This document shows positions 25,585-38,229 of a DNA stretch of 64,000 nucleotides, in pieces (position 1 is the first letter of the stretch; each line of letters opens with the position of its first letter). The stretch comes from Sipunculus nudus (lineage: Eukaryota; Annelida; Sipuncula; Golfingiida; Sipunculidae), in contig CM049320.1 of assembly GCA_026874595.1 (NCBI GenBank), positions 50,668,714 through 50,732,713 of the forward strand. Direction: 5' to 3'. A program made the position numbers and the translations under genes. The notes under the pieces were generated by a model. The model did no database searches. It worked only from the letters and a program-made list of their open reading frames with translations, and had not been told where the DNA came from.

Positions 25585-26640
25585 CTAGAATACGGGTAGC
25601 CGACAAGTGACTACGTGTATCCGCCAAAATCAGAGTGGAACGGTTGAAGTGAGGCATGGATTGAGTGGCAAGGGGAAATAGAGTAAGGTATGTTGCAAAT
25701 TAGCATGGATGTCTGCAGCCTAAATGTGTATGTAGGTTGTGCCACCTACCACAAATCCAGAAAGCTGTCCAAGTTGTATATATATGCAAAATTTTAGGCA
25801 GAAAAGTCAAACCAATACATGTATATGAGTGATTTTAGCCGACGGCAGACAAACAGACAGACGCTGTGCAAAAATGGTTGCAGGTGGCCCCTCCAGTTTT
25901 GTGTATGATAAAGACCTATGTGAGATCTATACACATGGAAAATTTTGGCCCAATCGTTCAAACGTTCCCGAGATATGAGCTTGGATGTCTGCAGCATAAA
26001 CTAGAATGTAGGTGGCGCCACCTGTCATTAAATCAAGAAAGCTATCCAGGATGTATAAAACTGCAAAATTTCAGGCAGATATGTCAAACCACTGCCGAGA
26101 TATGAGTGACATTATCCCACAGCAGAAAACAGACAGACGCTGTGCAAAAATGGTTGCAGGTGGCGCCACCAGTTTTGCGTATGATAAAGAGCTATGTGAT
26201 ATCTATACACATGCAAAATTTTGCCCCAATCGGTCAAACGGTTCCTGAGATATGAGCTTGGATGTGATCAGCGTGAACGTGAATGTAGGTGGCGCCATCT
26301 GTCATAAAATCAAGAAAGCTATCCTGGATGTATATGCATGCCGAATTTCAGGTGAATTAGTCAATTCACTACAGAGATATGAGTGATTTTAACCCAAGGC
26401 AGATGAACAGACGGACACTGTGCAAACATGGTTACAGGTGGCGCCACCATTTTTGTGTATGTTATAAAGCAATCCAAGGGCTACATTTGTATAAATTTTA
26501 TTTCCTGATTGGTCAAATGGTTCCCGAGATATGAGGGTTTATGTGTGGATCAGACGCACAAATGGACGCTGGATAGAGGGGAAAGGTCAGAGGTCAACAC
26601 AAATTGGTTAGGCACTAGTTCACATGTGACTAGATAATTA
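25585..26640 (+). mobile_element. family A element inside the composite (copy 1)
   Basis: The leader 'ctagaatacgggtagccgac' is followed by several half-units (perfect palindromes at 26011, 26159 and 26437; decayed at 25736, 25885 and 26288). The tail 'agaggtcaacacaaattggt...agttcacatgtgact' and the GCGGCGG module follow. Its duplicate is 40,279-41,334. Confidence 0.75.
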
Positions 26641-26754
26641 GTGTAAGTTTCGGAAAAATCGGTCCATTTTTCTCAGAGGAGCTCCCTGGAAACAAACGTG
26701 GCGGCGGCGGAGGAACCCGGTCAAAAACATAGTATCTGCAAAACTTCGTTTTGG

Positions 26755-29411
26755 AGGATACAAAAATACAGGTGGCTCCACCAGTCTGCAGAAACTAATA
26801 AAAAGACTTAATGGTCAATATCCATGCAAAGAATCATGGTGATCTCTGCATTAGTTGTTCAGATACTTCAGCTTTTGTATCAAATTGTCCATTATTCTGA
26901 GGGATACTTCAGAGTCCTATAGCTTGAAGGATAAGGGTAACAGAGACCTAATTTCAAGTTTCCACAGGCACTCTTCATGGGCCTCCTTGTATGACAAGAA
27001 TGAAGTTTCTAGGTCCAGTTGTTGCAATTTGTACCCTGTTGACAGATAACCACATCTTTAAAGGTCTCAAAAAAAGAGAAAAAAAAATTCGTAAAAATTT
27101 GAAAAAAATAGAGGTGGCGCACCCAGTCTGCAGAAACTGATGGAACAGCCCATGATCCATATGTAAGCCGAAAATCATGACCATCAGTGTTGTAGTTATT
27201 GAGATATTGAAGATTTTGTATGAAATTTTTGACTACTCTGGGGGGTACTTTGGGGCCCCATAGCTCTAGGGTTGGGTAACAAAGACCTAATTTCTGGTTT
27301 CCATGGAGACTTTTCATAGGTCTCTCAGTGTTTCGAGAATGAAGATTCTAGGTCCAGTTGTTACGATTTGTGCCACGCCAAGAGATGACAGCATCCTTAA
27401 AGGTCTCAAAAAAAGAGGAAAAAATCGTAAAAAAAAAAAACCCGAACAAATACAGGTTGTGCCACCAGTCTGCAAGAACTGATGAAACACCTCTTGATCA
27501 ATATGTATGCCAAAAATCATGACCATCAGTGATGTAGTTATTGAGATATTGAAGTTTTTGTATGAAATTTTTGACTACTCTGGGGGGTACTTTGGGGCCC
27601 TATATCTCGATGGATATGGGTAACAAAGACCTAATTTCTGGTTTCCATGGAGACTTTTCATAGGTCTCTCAGTGTGTCAAGAATGAAGATTCTAGGTGCA
27701 GTCGTTACGATTTATGCGACGTTAACAGATGACAGCATCCTTAAAGGTCTCAAAAATAGAAGAAATCGTAAAAAAATCAAACAATAAAGGTGGCGCCACC
27801 AGTCTGCAGGAACTGATGATACATCTCATGATCAATATGTATGCCGAATATTATGACCATCAGTGATGTAGTTATTGAGATATTGAAGCTTTTGTATGAA
27901 ATTTTTGACTACTCTGGGGGGGGGGGTACTTTGGGGCCCCATAGCTCGAAGGATATTGGTAACAGAGACCTTATTTCTGGTTTCCAAGGAGATTTTTCAC
28001 GGACCTCTCAGTGTGGCAAGAATTAAGATTCTAGGTCCAGTCTTTACGATTTGTGCCTTGTTAACAGATGTTCACATTTTGAAAGGTCTCAAAAATAGAG
28101 AAAAAAATTCATAAAAAATCCAACGATTCAGGTGGCGCCACTATTCTGCAGGCAGTGATGACACATCTCATGATCAATAGTTATGCCACAAATCATGACC
28201 ATCAGTCAAGTAGTTAATGAGATATTGAAGTTTATGTATGAAATTTTTTACTTTTCTTGGGGGTACTTTGGGGCCCCATAGCTCAAAGAATATGGGTAAC
28301 AGAGACCTAATTTCTGGTTTCCATGGAGACTTTCCATAGGTCTCTCAATGTGTCGAGAATGAAGATTCTAGGTCCAGTCGTTACGATTTGTGCCACGCTA
28401 ACAGATGACAGCATCCTTAAAGGTCTCAAAAATAGAGGAAGAAATCGTGAAAAATCGAACAATACAGGTGGCGCCACCAGTCTGCAGGAACTGATGAAAC
28501 ATCTCATAATCAATATGTATGCCAAAAATCATGACCATCAGTGATGTAGTTATTGAGATATTGAAGTTTTTGTATGAAATTTTTGACTACTCTGGGGGGT
28601 ACTTTGGGGCCCCATAGCTCGAAGGATATGGTTAACAGAGACCTAATTTCTGGTTTCCAAGGATATTTTTCATGGACCTCTCAGTGTGTCAAGAATTAAG
28701 ATTCTAGGTCCAGTCTTTACGATTTGTGCCTTGTTGACAGATGTTCACATTTTGAAAGGTCTCAAAAATAGAGAAAAAAATTCGTAAAAAAATTGAACGA
28801 TATAGGTGGCGCCACCAGTCTGCAGGAAGTGATGAAACATCTCATGATCAATATGTATGCCAAAAATCATGACCATCAGTCAAGTATTTAATGAGATATT
28901 GAAGTTTTGGCATGAAATTTTTGACTTTTCTGAGGGGTACTTTGGGGCCCCATAGCTGCAAGGATACGGGTAACAGAGACCTAATTTCTGGTTTCCATGG
29001 AGACTTTTCATAGGTCTCTCAGTGTGTCGAGAATGAAGATTCTAGGTCCAGTCGTTACGATTTGTGCCACGTTAACAGATGTTCACATTTTTAAAGGTAT
29101 CAAAAATAGAGAAAAAAATTCGTTAAAAATCGAAAAATACAGGTGGCGCCACCAGTCCTCATGAAGTGATGGAACATCTCATGATCAATATGTATGCCAA
29201 AAATCATGACCATCAGTCAAGTAGTTAATGAGATATTGAAGTTTTTGTATGAAATTTTTTACTTTTCTGGGGGGTACTTTGGGGCCCCATAGCTGGAAGG
29301 ATATGGGAAACAGAGATCTAATTTCTGGTTTCCAAGGAGATTTTTCATTGACCTCTCAGAGTTACAAGTTACAAGATTCTAAGTCCAGCGGTTACGATTT
29401 GTGCCAGGTTA
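26755..29411 (+). repeat. family B array, plus orientation (copy 1)
   Basis: About eight units of roughly 338 bp. The unit order is GGTGGCGCCACC, agtctgcaggaactgatgaa, atgtatgccaaaaatcatga, gagatattgaag, ggggtactttggggccccat, gagacctaatttctggtttc, tctaggtccagt, gttacgatttgtgcc, aaaggtctcaaaaa. Perfect palindromes occur at 27789, 28467, 28805 and 29142; decayed ones lie at the outer units. The duplicate is 41,449-44,110. Confidence 0.85.
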
Positions 29412-29461
29412 ACGGACAGACGGACAGACGGACAGACGGACGGACAGACGGACGACGGACA
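29412..29461 (+). repeat. GACAGACG simple repeat (copy 1)
   Basis: Alternating ggacaga/cggacagacg run at the end of the plus-strand family B array, followed by 'gctatagctcagc'. The duplicate is at about 44,111-44,160. Confidence 0.9.
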
Positions 29462-29827
29462 AAGAGTGACTGCTATAGCTCAGCATGACTATAGTCAGCT
29501 GAGCTAAAAATGAGGGCGCAGCAGTTCACATGCGACCTTGCGATAAACCCGATTCCCTTTAAATGCAAATCAAGATTTTTCAAACAGTTGAAAGATATAG
29601 TTCCAATAATCTGGGAATTCTGCATCCAGACATTGTGTCTAGACGTCCAGACGCTGTGTCTAAACACATTGTCTAGACATCAGACAGAGCCAGGTCAGTT
29701 GTCATGGTGATGTCTGGACCCCACCTGCTTGTACTAAGCGACCTCTTGAATTTGCTGCTGAAACTGAGCGTGTTGTCAAATCTGTTTTCAATCACAGAAA
29801 GCCTTTTTCAATTGGCTACACTGCTTT
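29462..29827. other. spacer at the centre of the inverted family B arrays (copy 1)
   Basis: It holds 'gtcagctgagct', 'gagggcgcagcagttcacat' (the same terminal motif as family A) and three 'tgtctagac'-like repeats at 29634-29680. There is no gene. The inverse array begins at 'ttttagctcagctgactgta' (29828). The duplicate is 44,161-44,526. Confidence 0.6.
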
Positions 29828-30770
29828 TTAGCTCAGCTGACTGTAAGTCATCTGAGCTATAGCGATCATTCTGTGTCCGTCGTCCGTCTAGCTGTCCGTC
29901 CGTTAACCAATCACAAATCGTAACCGCTGGACTTAGAATCTTTTAACTTGACATTCTGAGAGGTCCATAAAAAATCTCCTTGGAAACCAGAAATTAGGTC
30001 TCTGTTACCCATATCCTTCGAGCTATGGGGCCCCAAAGTACCCCCCCCCCCCCAGAATAGTAAAAAAATTCATACAAAAACTTCAATATCTCATTTTTGG
30101 CATACATATTGATCATGAAATGTTCCATCAGTTCCTGCAGACGGGTGGCGCCAGCTGTATTTTTCCATTTTTTTTTATTTTTTTTCTCTAATTTTGAGAC
30201 CTTTAAAAATGTGAACATCTGTTAACAGGCACAAATCGTAAAGACTGGACCTAGAATCTTCATTCTTGACACACTGAGAGACCTATGAATAGTCTCCATG
30301 AAAACCAGTAATTAGGTCTCTGTTACCAATATCCTTGGAGCTACGGGGCCCCAAAGTACCCCCAAGAATAGTCAAAAATTTCATACAAAAACTTCAATAT
30401 CTCATTAACTACAACACTGATGGTCATGATTTTTGGCATACATATTGATCAAGATGTGTTCCATCAGTATCTACAGACTGTTGGCGCCACCTGTATTTTT
30501 TTCAAATTTTTACAATTTTTTCTATTTTTGAGACCTTTAAGGATGTAGTTATCTGTCAACAGGGTACAAATCGTAACGACTGGACCTAGAATCTTCATTC
30601 TTGACACACAGGGGGACCCATGAAAATTCTCCATGGAAACCTGAAATTAGGTCTCTGTTACCCATATCCTTTGAGCTTTGGCACTCCAAAGTACAGGGAT
30701 ATTGATCATGGAGTGTTTCATCAGTTTCTGCAGACTGGTGGCACCACCTGTATTTGTTCGTTTTTTTTTT
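29828..30770 (-). repeat. family B units, inverted (copy 1)
   Basis: Reverse-complement family B units with 'ggggccccaaagtacccccc' (C13 at 30040-30053), 'gaaattaggtctctgttacc' and a decayed palindrome at about 30144. The duplicate is 44,527-45,472. Confidence 0.8.
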
Positions 30771-30849
30771 TTTTGTTTTTTTTTACGAATGTTTGTATTC
30801 TCAGACAAAGTCGTGGATACTCTGTTTTCATACCGGTCCCTTCGCCGCC

Positions 30850-32130
30850 GCATATAAATCTTGTTGGCGCGATAACTCAAATAATATTTCACGGATCTTT
30901 ACCAAACTTGGTATATGTATAGATATGGGTGAGAGGACGACGCCTATTTAAAATGAGGTCATGACCTATACTAGGAGTGTCCTTGACCTTGAATAGGTCC
31001 AATTTTGGAGAAAATCACACAAAATTTTAAATATCTCAAGAAATCTTGCATGGATTGATCGCAAAATCAAGTTGATCGAAGATCATGGGTAGGGTTGTCA
31101 TGTTCCAGAAACTGGTGGCGCCACCTATTATTCTTTATTTGTTTTCGTGCCTTTAAATACCCCAAAAATTGCCACTTGATAGTACTGTGAGCATTATAAG
31201 TCAAAAACTAATGGACATATTTCTTTTATATTATGCATTTACATAGATATGTGTTATTGGATGATGTTTATTTAAATTGGGGTCATTACCTTTCCTATGA
31301 GAGTGGTCTTGACCTTGAATATTCCCAAATTTGGTGAAATTCACACAAAATCTTTAATATCTCAGTTAGGGATACATGGAATGATCCAAAAATCAAACGG
31401 ACCGAAGATCTTGGATAGCTTTGTCTTTTTGCAGAAGACAGGTGGCGCCACCTTGTGTCGCTTTCTTGTTAAAATGATGTTAACGCAATAACTTTGTAAG
31501 AATTTGTGGTACAGTCACCAAACCCACAGGTTTGATGCATCTTATCAACGGCTAGGTTAAGTTCGAACATGGATGACCTTGATACATTTTTTCAAGGTCA
31601 CAGCAGTGATTATGCTAAAATAATATTAGGGCAATAACTCAAAAAGAATTTGTGGTACAGTCACCAAACCTACAGTTTAGATGCATCTTATCAAGGGCTA
31701 CGGCAAGTTCGAATATGGATGACCTTGATGCATTTTTTAAGGTCACAGAGGCGATAACGCCGAAATGATTTTTATTTTAATATCTCACTGAGGGATGCAT
31801 GGATTGGTCCAAAAATCTAATTGACATAAGATCTTTGATAGCATTGTTTTCTGCAGAAGACAGGTGGCGCCACCTTTTGTTGTTTTCTTGCTAAAATGAT
31901 GTTTAAACAGAATAACTTTGTAAGAATTTGAGGTACAGTCATCAAACCCACAAGTTTGATGCATCTTATCAAAGGCTAGGTCAAATTTGAACATGGATGA
32001 CCTTGATACATTTTTTCAAGGTCACGGGAGCATTTATGTTAAAATGTTAATATGGCAATAACTCAAAAAAAAATTGTTGGTACAGTCACCAAACTTACAG
32101 GTAAGATGCATCTTGTCAAGGGCTGGGGGG
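30850..32130 (+). repeat. family C block (copy 1)
   Basis: Repeated modules 'gcaataactcaaa...ggtacagtcaccaaac...gatgcatcttatcaa...atggatgaccttgatacatt...caaggtcac', plus 'gacaggtggcgccacctt' units. Perfect palindromes lie at 31114, 31441 and 31863. It is non-coding and lies between the two groups of inverted family B units. It ends at G16 (32125-32140). The duplicate is 45,552-46,845. Confidence 0.75.
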
Positions 32131-32149
32131 GGGGGGGGGGAGGTTAAAT

Positions 32150-32880
32150 GTCTGGGGATACTATTTAGTTTTCTCCATTTTTGAGACCTTTAAAGATATG
32201 AACATCTGTTAACATGGCACAAATCTTAACAACTGGACCTAGAATCTTCATTCTTGACACACAAGGAGACCCATGAATGGTCTCCATGGAAACCTGAAAT
32301 TAGGTCTCTGTTACCCCTATCCTTTAAGCTGTATGGCTCAAAAATACCCCCAGAATAAAGAAAAATTTGATACAAAAACTGCAGTATCTCAATAACTACA
32401 ACACTGATTGTCATGATTTTTGGCACACATATCGATCATGAGGTGTTCCATCAGTTTCTGCAGACTGGTGGTGCCACCTATATTTATTCAGTTTTTTAAA
32501 TTTTTTGCTCTATTTTTGAGACCTTGAAGGATGCTGTCATCTGTTAACATGGCACAAATTGTAACAAATGGACCTAGAATCTTCATTCTTGTCATGCAAG
32601 GAGGCCCATGAAAAGAGTCTGTGGAAACCTGAAATTAGGTCTCTGTTTCCCATATCCTTCAAGCTATAGGGCTCAGAAGTATCCCTCAGAATAGTGGACA
32701 ATTGGATACAAAAGCTGAAGTATCTGAACAACTAATGCAGAGATCACCATGATTCTTTGCATGGATATTGACCATTTAGTGTTTTTATTAGTTTCTGCAG
32801 ACTGGTGAAGCCACCTGTATTTTTTTTAAAGTTTACGCATTTTTTCTCTATTTTCAAGATATATAAATACAGACACAATC
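32150..32880 (-). repeat. family B units, inverted, outer pair (copy 1)
   Basis: Two inverted units whose outer member matches the first plus-strand unit at 26,760-27,060 (shared 'gatctctgcattagttgttc' in inverse, 'tcagagtcctatagcttgaa' and so on). The duplicate is 46,854-47,584. Confidence 0.75.
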
Positions 32881-33174
32881 TTGGCCTGTTGGTTAATCTG
32901 TTTGATGCTTCAGTTGAATGGGTCTATACTACCATTCAGATGATAAAATTTCCTTTTGAGAATCTCTCCCCAGTCAGCTGAGCGTCATGACCCATGGGTC
33001 ATTTGTTTAAAGCTGCATTTACCCAATCTATTCTTATAAAACTGACAGAACCCTACCATAGAATAATTCTTGTAAAGTTTAAACCAATTAGCTTAACAGT
33101 TTCATCATAAAACAAGTGTATAATCTAGAAGCATCTACAAATACATTTTCGCTTGTAAAAAACAAATCAATATA

Positions 33175-33406
33175 GGTGGCGCAACCAATACCTCAATTTC
33201 AGATATGACATATGTGACAAACATTGGTGTAAAATTTCCTGATGATAGCTCTAGCTGTTTTTGAGATTTTAATTTTAGTGTGCTTTTTTGGAATGATGAC
33301 TAAGTTCAACCACCTGTAACTCGGCCAAAAATCTCCAAACTGGAACCATTCAAACAAATTTGAGAAAGATGGTTCCAGGTATCATTTCTGCAAAATATTG
33401 GACAAT
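33175..33406 (+). repeat. family D repeat truncated by the duplication junction
   Basis: 'ggtggcgcaaccaatacctc...atctccaaactggaaccatt...aaatattggacaat' is cut at 33406. The intact continuation lies in copy 2 (47,877-48,350), so this truncation marks the breakpoint. Confidence 0.8.
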
Positions 33407-33543
33407 CCTCCCATAACCCAAATGTTGATGTTTACATAATTACAGAAACCCTGACAGAAACCCAGTTCTTTTGGTACTCTCCCATAATTTTCTTCCAGGT
33501 AGTCACTTGCTAAAGTTTATAAAACATTTAGCAACGGTGACAA

Positions 33544-33548
<5 letters not shown>

Positions 33549-33602
<54 letters not shown>
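33549..33602. repeat. TA microsatellite specific to copy 2
   Basis: (TA)n of about 52 bp. In copy 1 the same site (18912) has only 'catatatataac'. Confidence 0.95.
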
Positions 33603-33604
<2 letters not shown>

Positions 33605-33762
33605 GCAATAATATAAACTCAGTTTTATTTTATAAGATGAATATACACAGAGTAAACTTGACCGTGTTATTCAAATCATTTAAGTCTGCAAATATATGTT
33701 CTTTCTGACTTGATAAATTCTCATCAATCCTTAAGGAGCACCAAATAGTCTTAATAGTTTTT

Positions 33763-33872
33763 GTGTGCTACATGGTTAGATGTCTGCCGGCAGAAACCCA
33801 TTTCTGCCGCACGGCAGTAAGAAAATGGTAGAACAACCTTTCTGCCGGCAGACATCTAACCATGTAGCACAC
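33763..33872. mobile_element. 110-bp foldback element (copy 2)
   Basis: Same element as at 19075. In this copy the right arm reads GGCAGA instead of GGCGGA, so the arms pair better. Confidence 0.8.
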
Positions 33873-36800
33873 ACAGTTACGCACACATACACTCATAGGC
33901 CTATAATATATATATATATATATTTTATAGCTGAAATTGTTACATGAATTATTAAATTCTCACGTGTTCTTGTATGATTTTCATATGAAAGTTCAAGGTG
34001 AATGAAATACCAACGATCTTTAGATACTAAATGTTAACTGAATTACCAATACGCTCTTTACACAGCGCTTTGCCGGTAGGCCTACTACCTATATCGTAAG
34101 CGCTGTTTGTTATGACCTCGTATCCTGAATCTCTATACCAGAGGGGAGCACTGTATTTTGGTCCAATCAGATGAGACCCTGTGCTGGAAGACAAAACGGT
34201 TTACCAGCCAAGTGAGGAATACACGGAGCTAATGTTGTTCAGTTCGTTTTGAGTGACAGCTCATCGCCCCGGCAACCGTTTGAACAGGCAACAGGCTCAG
34301 AGAGAATGACCCCACATGTGGTTTCTGGGCGGAGCCTGATGCCTGTCGAGTGTTTGTTGTCTGGCATTTGGTTGGCTGCTAGACATTACGGGAGCGTAAA
34401 TTACCACCAAAGCTGTTAATTATCACTAAAATATGACAATAATAAACATGCACTGTTATGCTGAAACTTCAGACAGGACCACACGTGTGCATCACAGAAA
34501 CTCGTGTCCTTTGCGTTTATAAGATAAAATGTAAGAAACCATGCATTGCTGACGAACTGATGTACGAAGAGCTATACTCATAGCGTTGTACTGAAACTAC
34601 AAAAAAACTACAGATTAATTCATGTGTTCCCCGGTTGATTTTATTAATCTGATTTTGATCGAATTCTGTTATGAATTTTTATTTCAAATTATAGTTTCAA
34701 TGATAGATTGCAAATGACTAAATATATCATCTTCAAGTTTTGAGAAATCGTTCCCGTGTGCTTAATAATGGAATGAAGCTTTCAGTTCATATTTCTCGGA
34801 GAAATGATGCGTTCCGTCTTTCTAAACGTAAAAGTTTATATTTCCCGCTAAATGACTACTTTTTATATTTATGTTCAAATTATTTCTCAGAAGTTTATAA
34901 CATATGCTTTTTTGTTTAATTCATACGAGGCCTCCCACCCACTTTAAAGAAATGATATTCAAGATGTTATACTATATATTTTTTCAAACCTTATAATGCT
35001 ATTTTATGCTCATGGGAACGTCCTTCCATCTGTTAGTTTATGGTGTTCAGCCTGGGTCACTATATTCTTTGCTATTGATTATAAAAAATATAAATACTGG
35101 AAATGTTAATCATTCAACACATAATTCATTCTGAAAATAATATGAACTTATGAGATGCTCACAAGTGGATTTGTCAAAACTAATAATTCACGTTGAAATT
35201 AAACTAAGAAGCTCCATAGAGAAGAAATAATGAAGAAAATTGGCAATTGAATAAGTACAGGCTAATGATCGGGGTTATCATATCTCCTTACAGCGATAGT
35301 CAGATTTGTGAAACATTTTGCTATTATAAGCCAGTATGAAAAAAAATAGCAGTTGTATAATTCAGCAATAAGTGCATGATTATAATATTGATAATTTAGC
35401 TGAATATTATACAATAGAAACATGATTCTTAATTCCTACAACTTGGACACACACATGTCCCGAGTCCTTATAGGGAGAAAACTACAAAGTTTGATATTTA
35501 TTTTGATCAAGATATCCAGTACTAATGGGATTTTCATTTTCCCATAATTTAACTTATTTATATTTTCAGCATTATTTTAAAATAAAGATATAGAAAAATA
35601 TAATATTCTAGCCCAATATTTAAAATGCCAGCCTTTACTTTCAAATCTAGCACTTACATTTTCGGTAATAGTTATGATAGAACTCTCTTAATATTGACCA
35701 TCGTCGTCTTTAGCTAATATATGAGCCAGGCTGCTGATGCAATACCGGCACAACAACTGTATACATCATATTTGTATACATGGCAATTTAAGTCACCATA
35801 TCACAATAGCGATAACAATGTTGATTGTTTACTCTAGCCGATTACCTTTTTTTTTCTCGTATATACACGACTCGTGTAGTATACGATATATCATACTTAC
35901 ATGGTATAGATCACCTTGCAAAATGGCCGAAAACTTGAAAGTTTGCAAATCAAAATGTGACCGCGCGGTTATTTACATTAACAATTGTTTCCCATTTTAT
36001 GTCTCGAATTATGTCAGTTGTTAATTCTAGCTGAAATTCTTAAATTTTACTGTTCAATCCCACTATGGAAGGCCAGTCCTACACACGTGTAAGAACGTCG
36101 TGGGAACAATATATATGCCGTCAATGATTCACATAAGTTGCATTTTATTGAGCCAAAATAACAATATCTTCAATATTTGATCAAATGACTGGAGATTTTA
36201 AGAGGACTTCCTACAAGAACTCGCCATGTTTTGGCAAATATTCTACGTGTTGCTTAAGGGCGTCTTCCTATACATGTACGTGGATTCTTTTTTCCGGTGT
36301 TGGCCCGTGTGATATTCCGCATGCGCTCATTCCCTATTCCTCTCCATAGGTTCAACCTGAGGACAATCAATGTCAATCTTCAAACTCGTAATTAATAGTA
36401 ATATAATATTTTTATTCTATTTCTTTAATCCAATACTCACTTAAATACACAATATTCATACATTAAATGTATATCTGCGGATATAAGGTTCGTATCTCAC
36501 GTGTACGGCTTACGGTGGTTTCCTTACAAAAAGCTGGATATATCTTCTGCCACATGAAAGTACTTTTCCTGAATTCGGCCCCGGTACCTCGGCAAAGACG
36601 GATCATTTTTCCTTCGTGCTGCCTTAAATATATCACTTCTTACATTCTTGCAGGGACAATAACACATAACTGATGGACCGCAAGCGACTTCCTGCAATGC
36701 GAATGCAAAGGGGATAATGAAAATAGGCCTACCCTTGTTGTATTTTCCCCTTGCGGAACCGGCCTTGTGTGAGTAGGCACTCTGTTTCAGAGAGTTGATA

Positions 36801-37344
36801 CCGTTTAATCAATTTATACCGAGCCAGGTCACTTATACCTGAAATACTGGTCTTTTCGTGGACTGGACTGCTGCTTAGGTCTTCATGAAAATTTTCCTGA
36901 GCTGTTGTTTTCAGTAGTGCATGGGAATGAACAACATCAAATGCACCGGCTACACTGCAGTGTACACAAGTGTAAGGATCCTCCTTCCATATTGCTGGGC
37001 GTGCTTCTAAATGTACATATTAAAGATAATGTGTACATTTGGAGGGCTAATATTTAAATATAATCAAGCTTTATCTTCGGATCAAACTGATCGATTAACA
37101 GGAAGAAAAAATTCAACAACGGCAATTTTTGTTTGACACTGTTTTATTATAATTATAATGGTAGGTTTAAAGGGGCCTATTTTGATACCTATATAACGTC
37201 TATTAACTAATGATAATTACTTGAACCTTTTCTCAAAATAGACCAGAAACACTCGTAAAATCGCATATAGGTTGTTTGTACTATATCTATGTCTATGTGT
37301 TGATTATATTTGTGTGTGTGTGGGGGGGGGGGGGGGAATAATCA

Positions 37345-38229
37345 ACACCTTCAACTAGGACATCGTGCGGCAAGTCAAACGAGTTTTGCAATGGGCGCTT
37401 TGCATCTAGTGACCTTTCAACTTTCGCACATTTATAACCAACCACCTCAGACTACGATGCTTTTCCTCCTTTTCAACGTTGCTGCACGCACAATGTTTAC
37501 TAACAACCTATAGATAAAAAATCTCATACATCTGCCGCAGGGCTGTTTAAAGAACTTTTTTAAACAGGAATTACTTGCAGTTCATTTCATGTACGCACAG
37601 TGAGTCAGAGATTACATGAAGTCTACAGACAGGGTAAGAGAGTAGCTGGCCTTTAGTCAATAAGAGTGCAGCTTTTTCATGTACACTTCCACATCTTCAT
37701 TAGTTTTCCTTTTAACTATATTGTCCATTTCATCTGAATATCTAACTAACAAAATGTTTATTTAAAGAGACCAATTCAAGGGGCACCATAAAACTTTGCA
37801 TAACTGTGTAAGAATATAGCTTTTCTGTATACGTCAAGTGGAACGCAGATACTCAGAGAGAGGGGGAGGGGGTACACCTAACCCCCCCCCCCCCCAGCCA
37901 ACGGGCCTTACATTCAACAATGACAACTGGCAGGAGGATGGACACGGTTTTGCAGAGGCCGTTTTGAACTAGTGACATTCAACTGTCGCATATGCCATCA
38001 ACCACCTAAGGTTATACATTGTTATCTGTTTGTCAACATTGGTGCATGCACTGTGTTTACTAACAGCCTGTTTATAAACAAGTGTCCGTCACTGAGCCCT
38101 CATAAGAACTTTTCTTAAAACGAATTACCTACAGTTATCTGTTACCTATATGTCCGCTAAGTAGGCAAGAAATCACATACTTATTCTGCAGAAGAGATAG
38201 GTGAATAGCTGGCTTTCAGAACACCAAAA
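37345..38229 (+). repeat. family E pair, duplicate
   Basis: Duplicated counterparts of the units at 22,650 and 23,210, preceded by G15 (37322-37336) and containing C14. Confidence 0.7.

Larger units (their letters stand above)
25403..33005. mobile_element. 7.6-kb composite with inverted ends (copy 1)
   Basis: The left end 'gtgacccatgggtcatgacg...ctcagctgactggaaagaga' (25406 onward, to about 25585) is matched in inverse by the right end 'ccccagtcagctgagcgtca...tgacccatgggtcat' (about 32815-33002), with further matching inside (gcatcaaacagattaaccaa / ttggttaatctgtttgatgc). Inward lie, in order: a family A element, family B units on the plus strand, a spacer, family B units inverted, a family C block, more inverted family B, and the right end. 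The outermost family B units of each side resemble each other more than the inner ones. No transposase is visible. Confidence 0.75.
18772..33406 (+). repeat. direct tandem duplication, copy 1 (14,635 bp)
   Basis: It begins at CCTCCCATAACCCAAATG, and the same bases restart at 33407. It ends at AAATATTGGACAAT (33406), which recurs at 48110 followed by the single-copy continuation TTGGCTGGACAG. The two copies are collinear, with an offset growing from 14,635 to 14,704 through length changes in TA, G and C tracts and small indels. I count about 30 substitutions by eye. At the junction only one base (T) of microhomology is visible. Confidence 0.97.

Noticed and set aside
26855-32731. Many 60-100-codon frames in both strands of the family B arrays
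   Set aside because: They are mirror readings of one 338-bp non-coding repeat and carry frameshifts between units.
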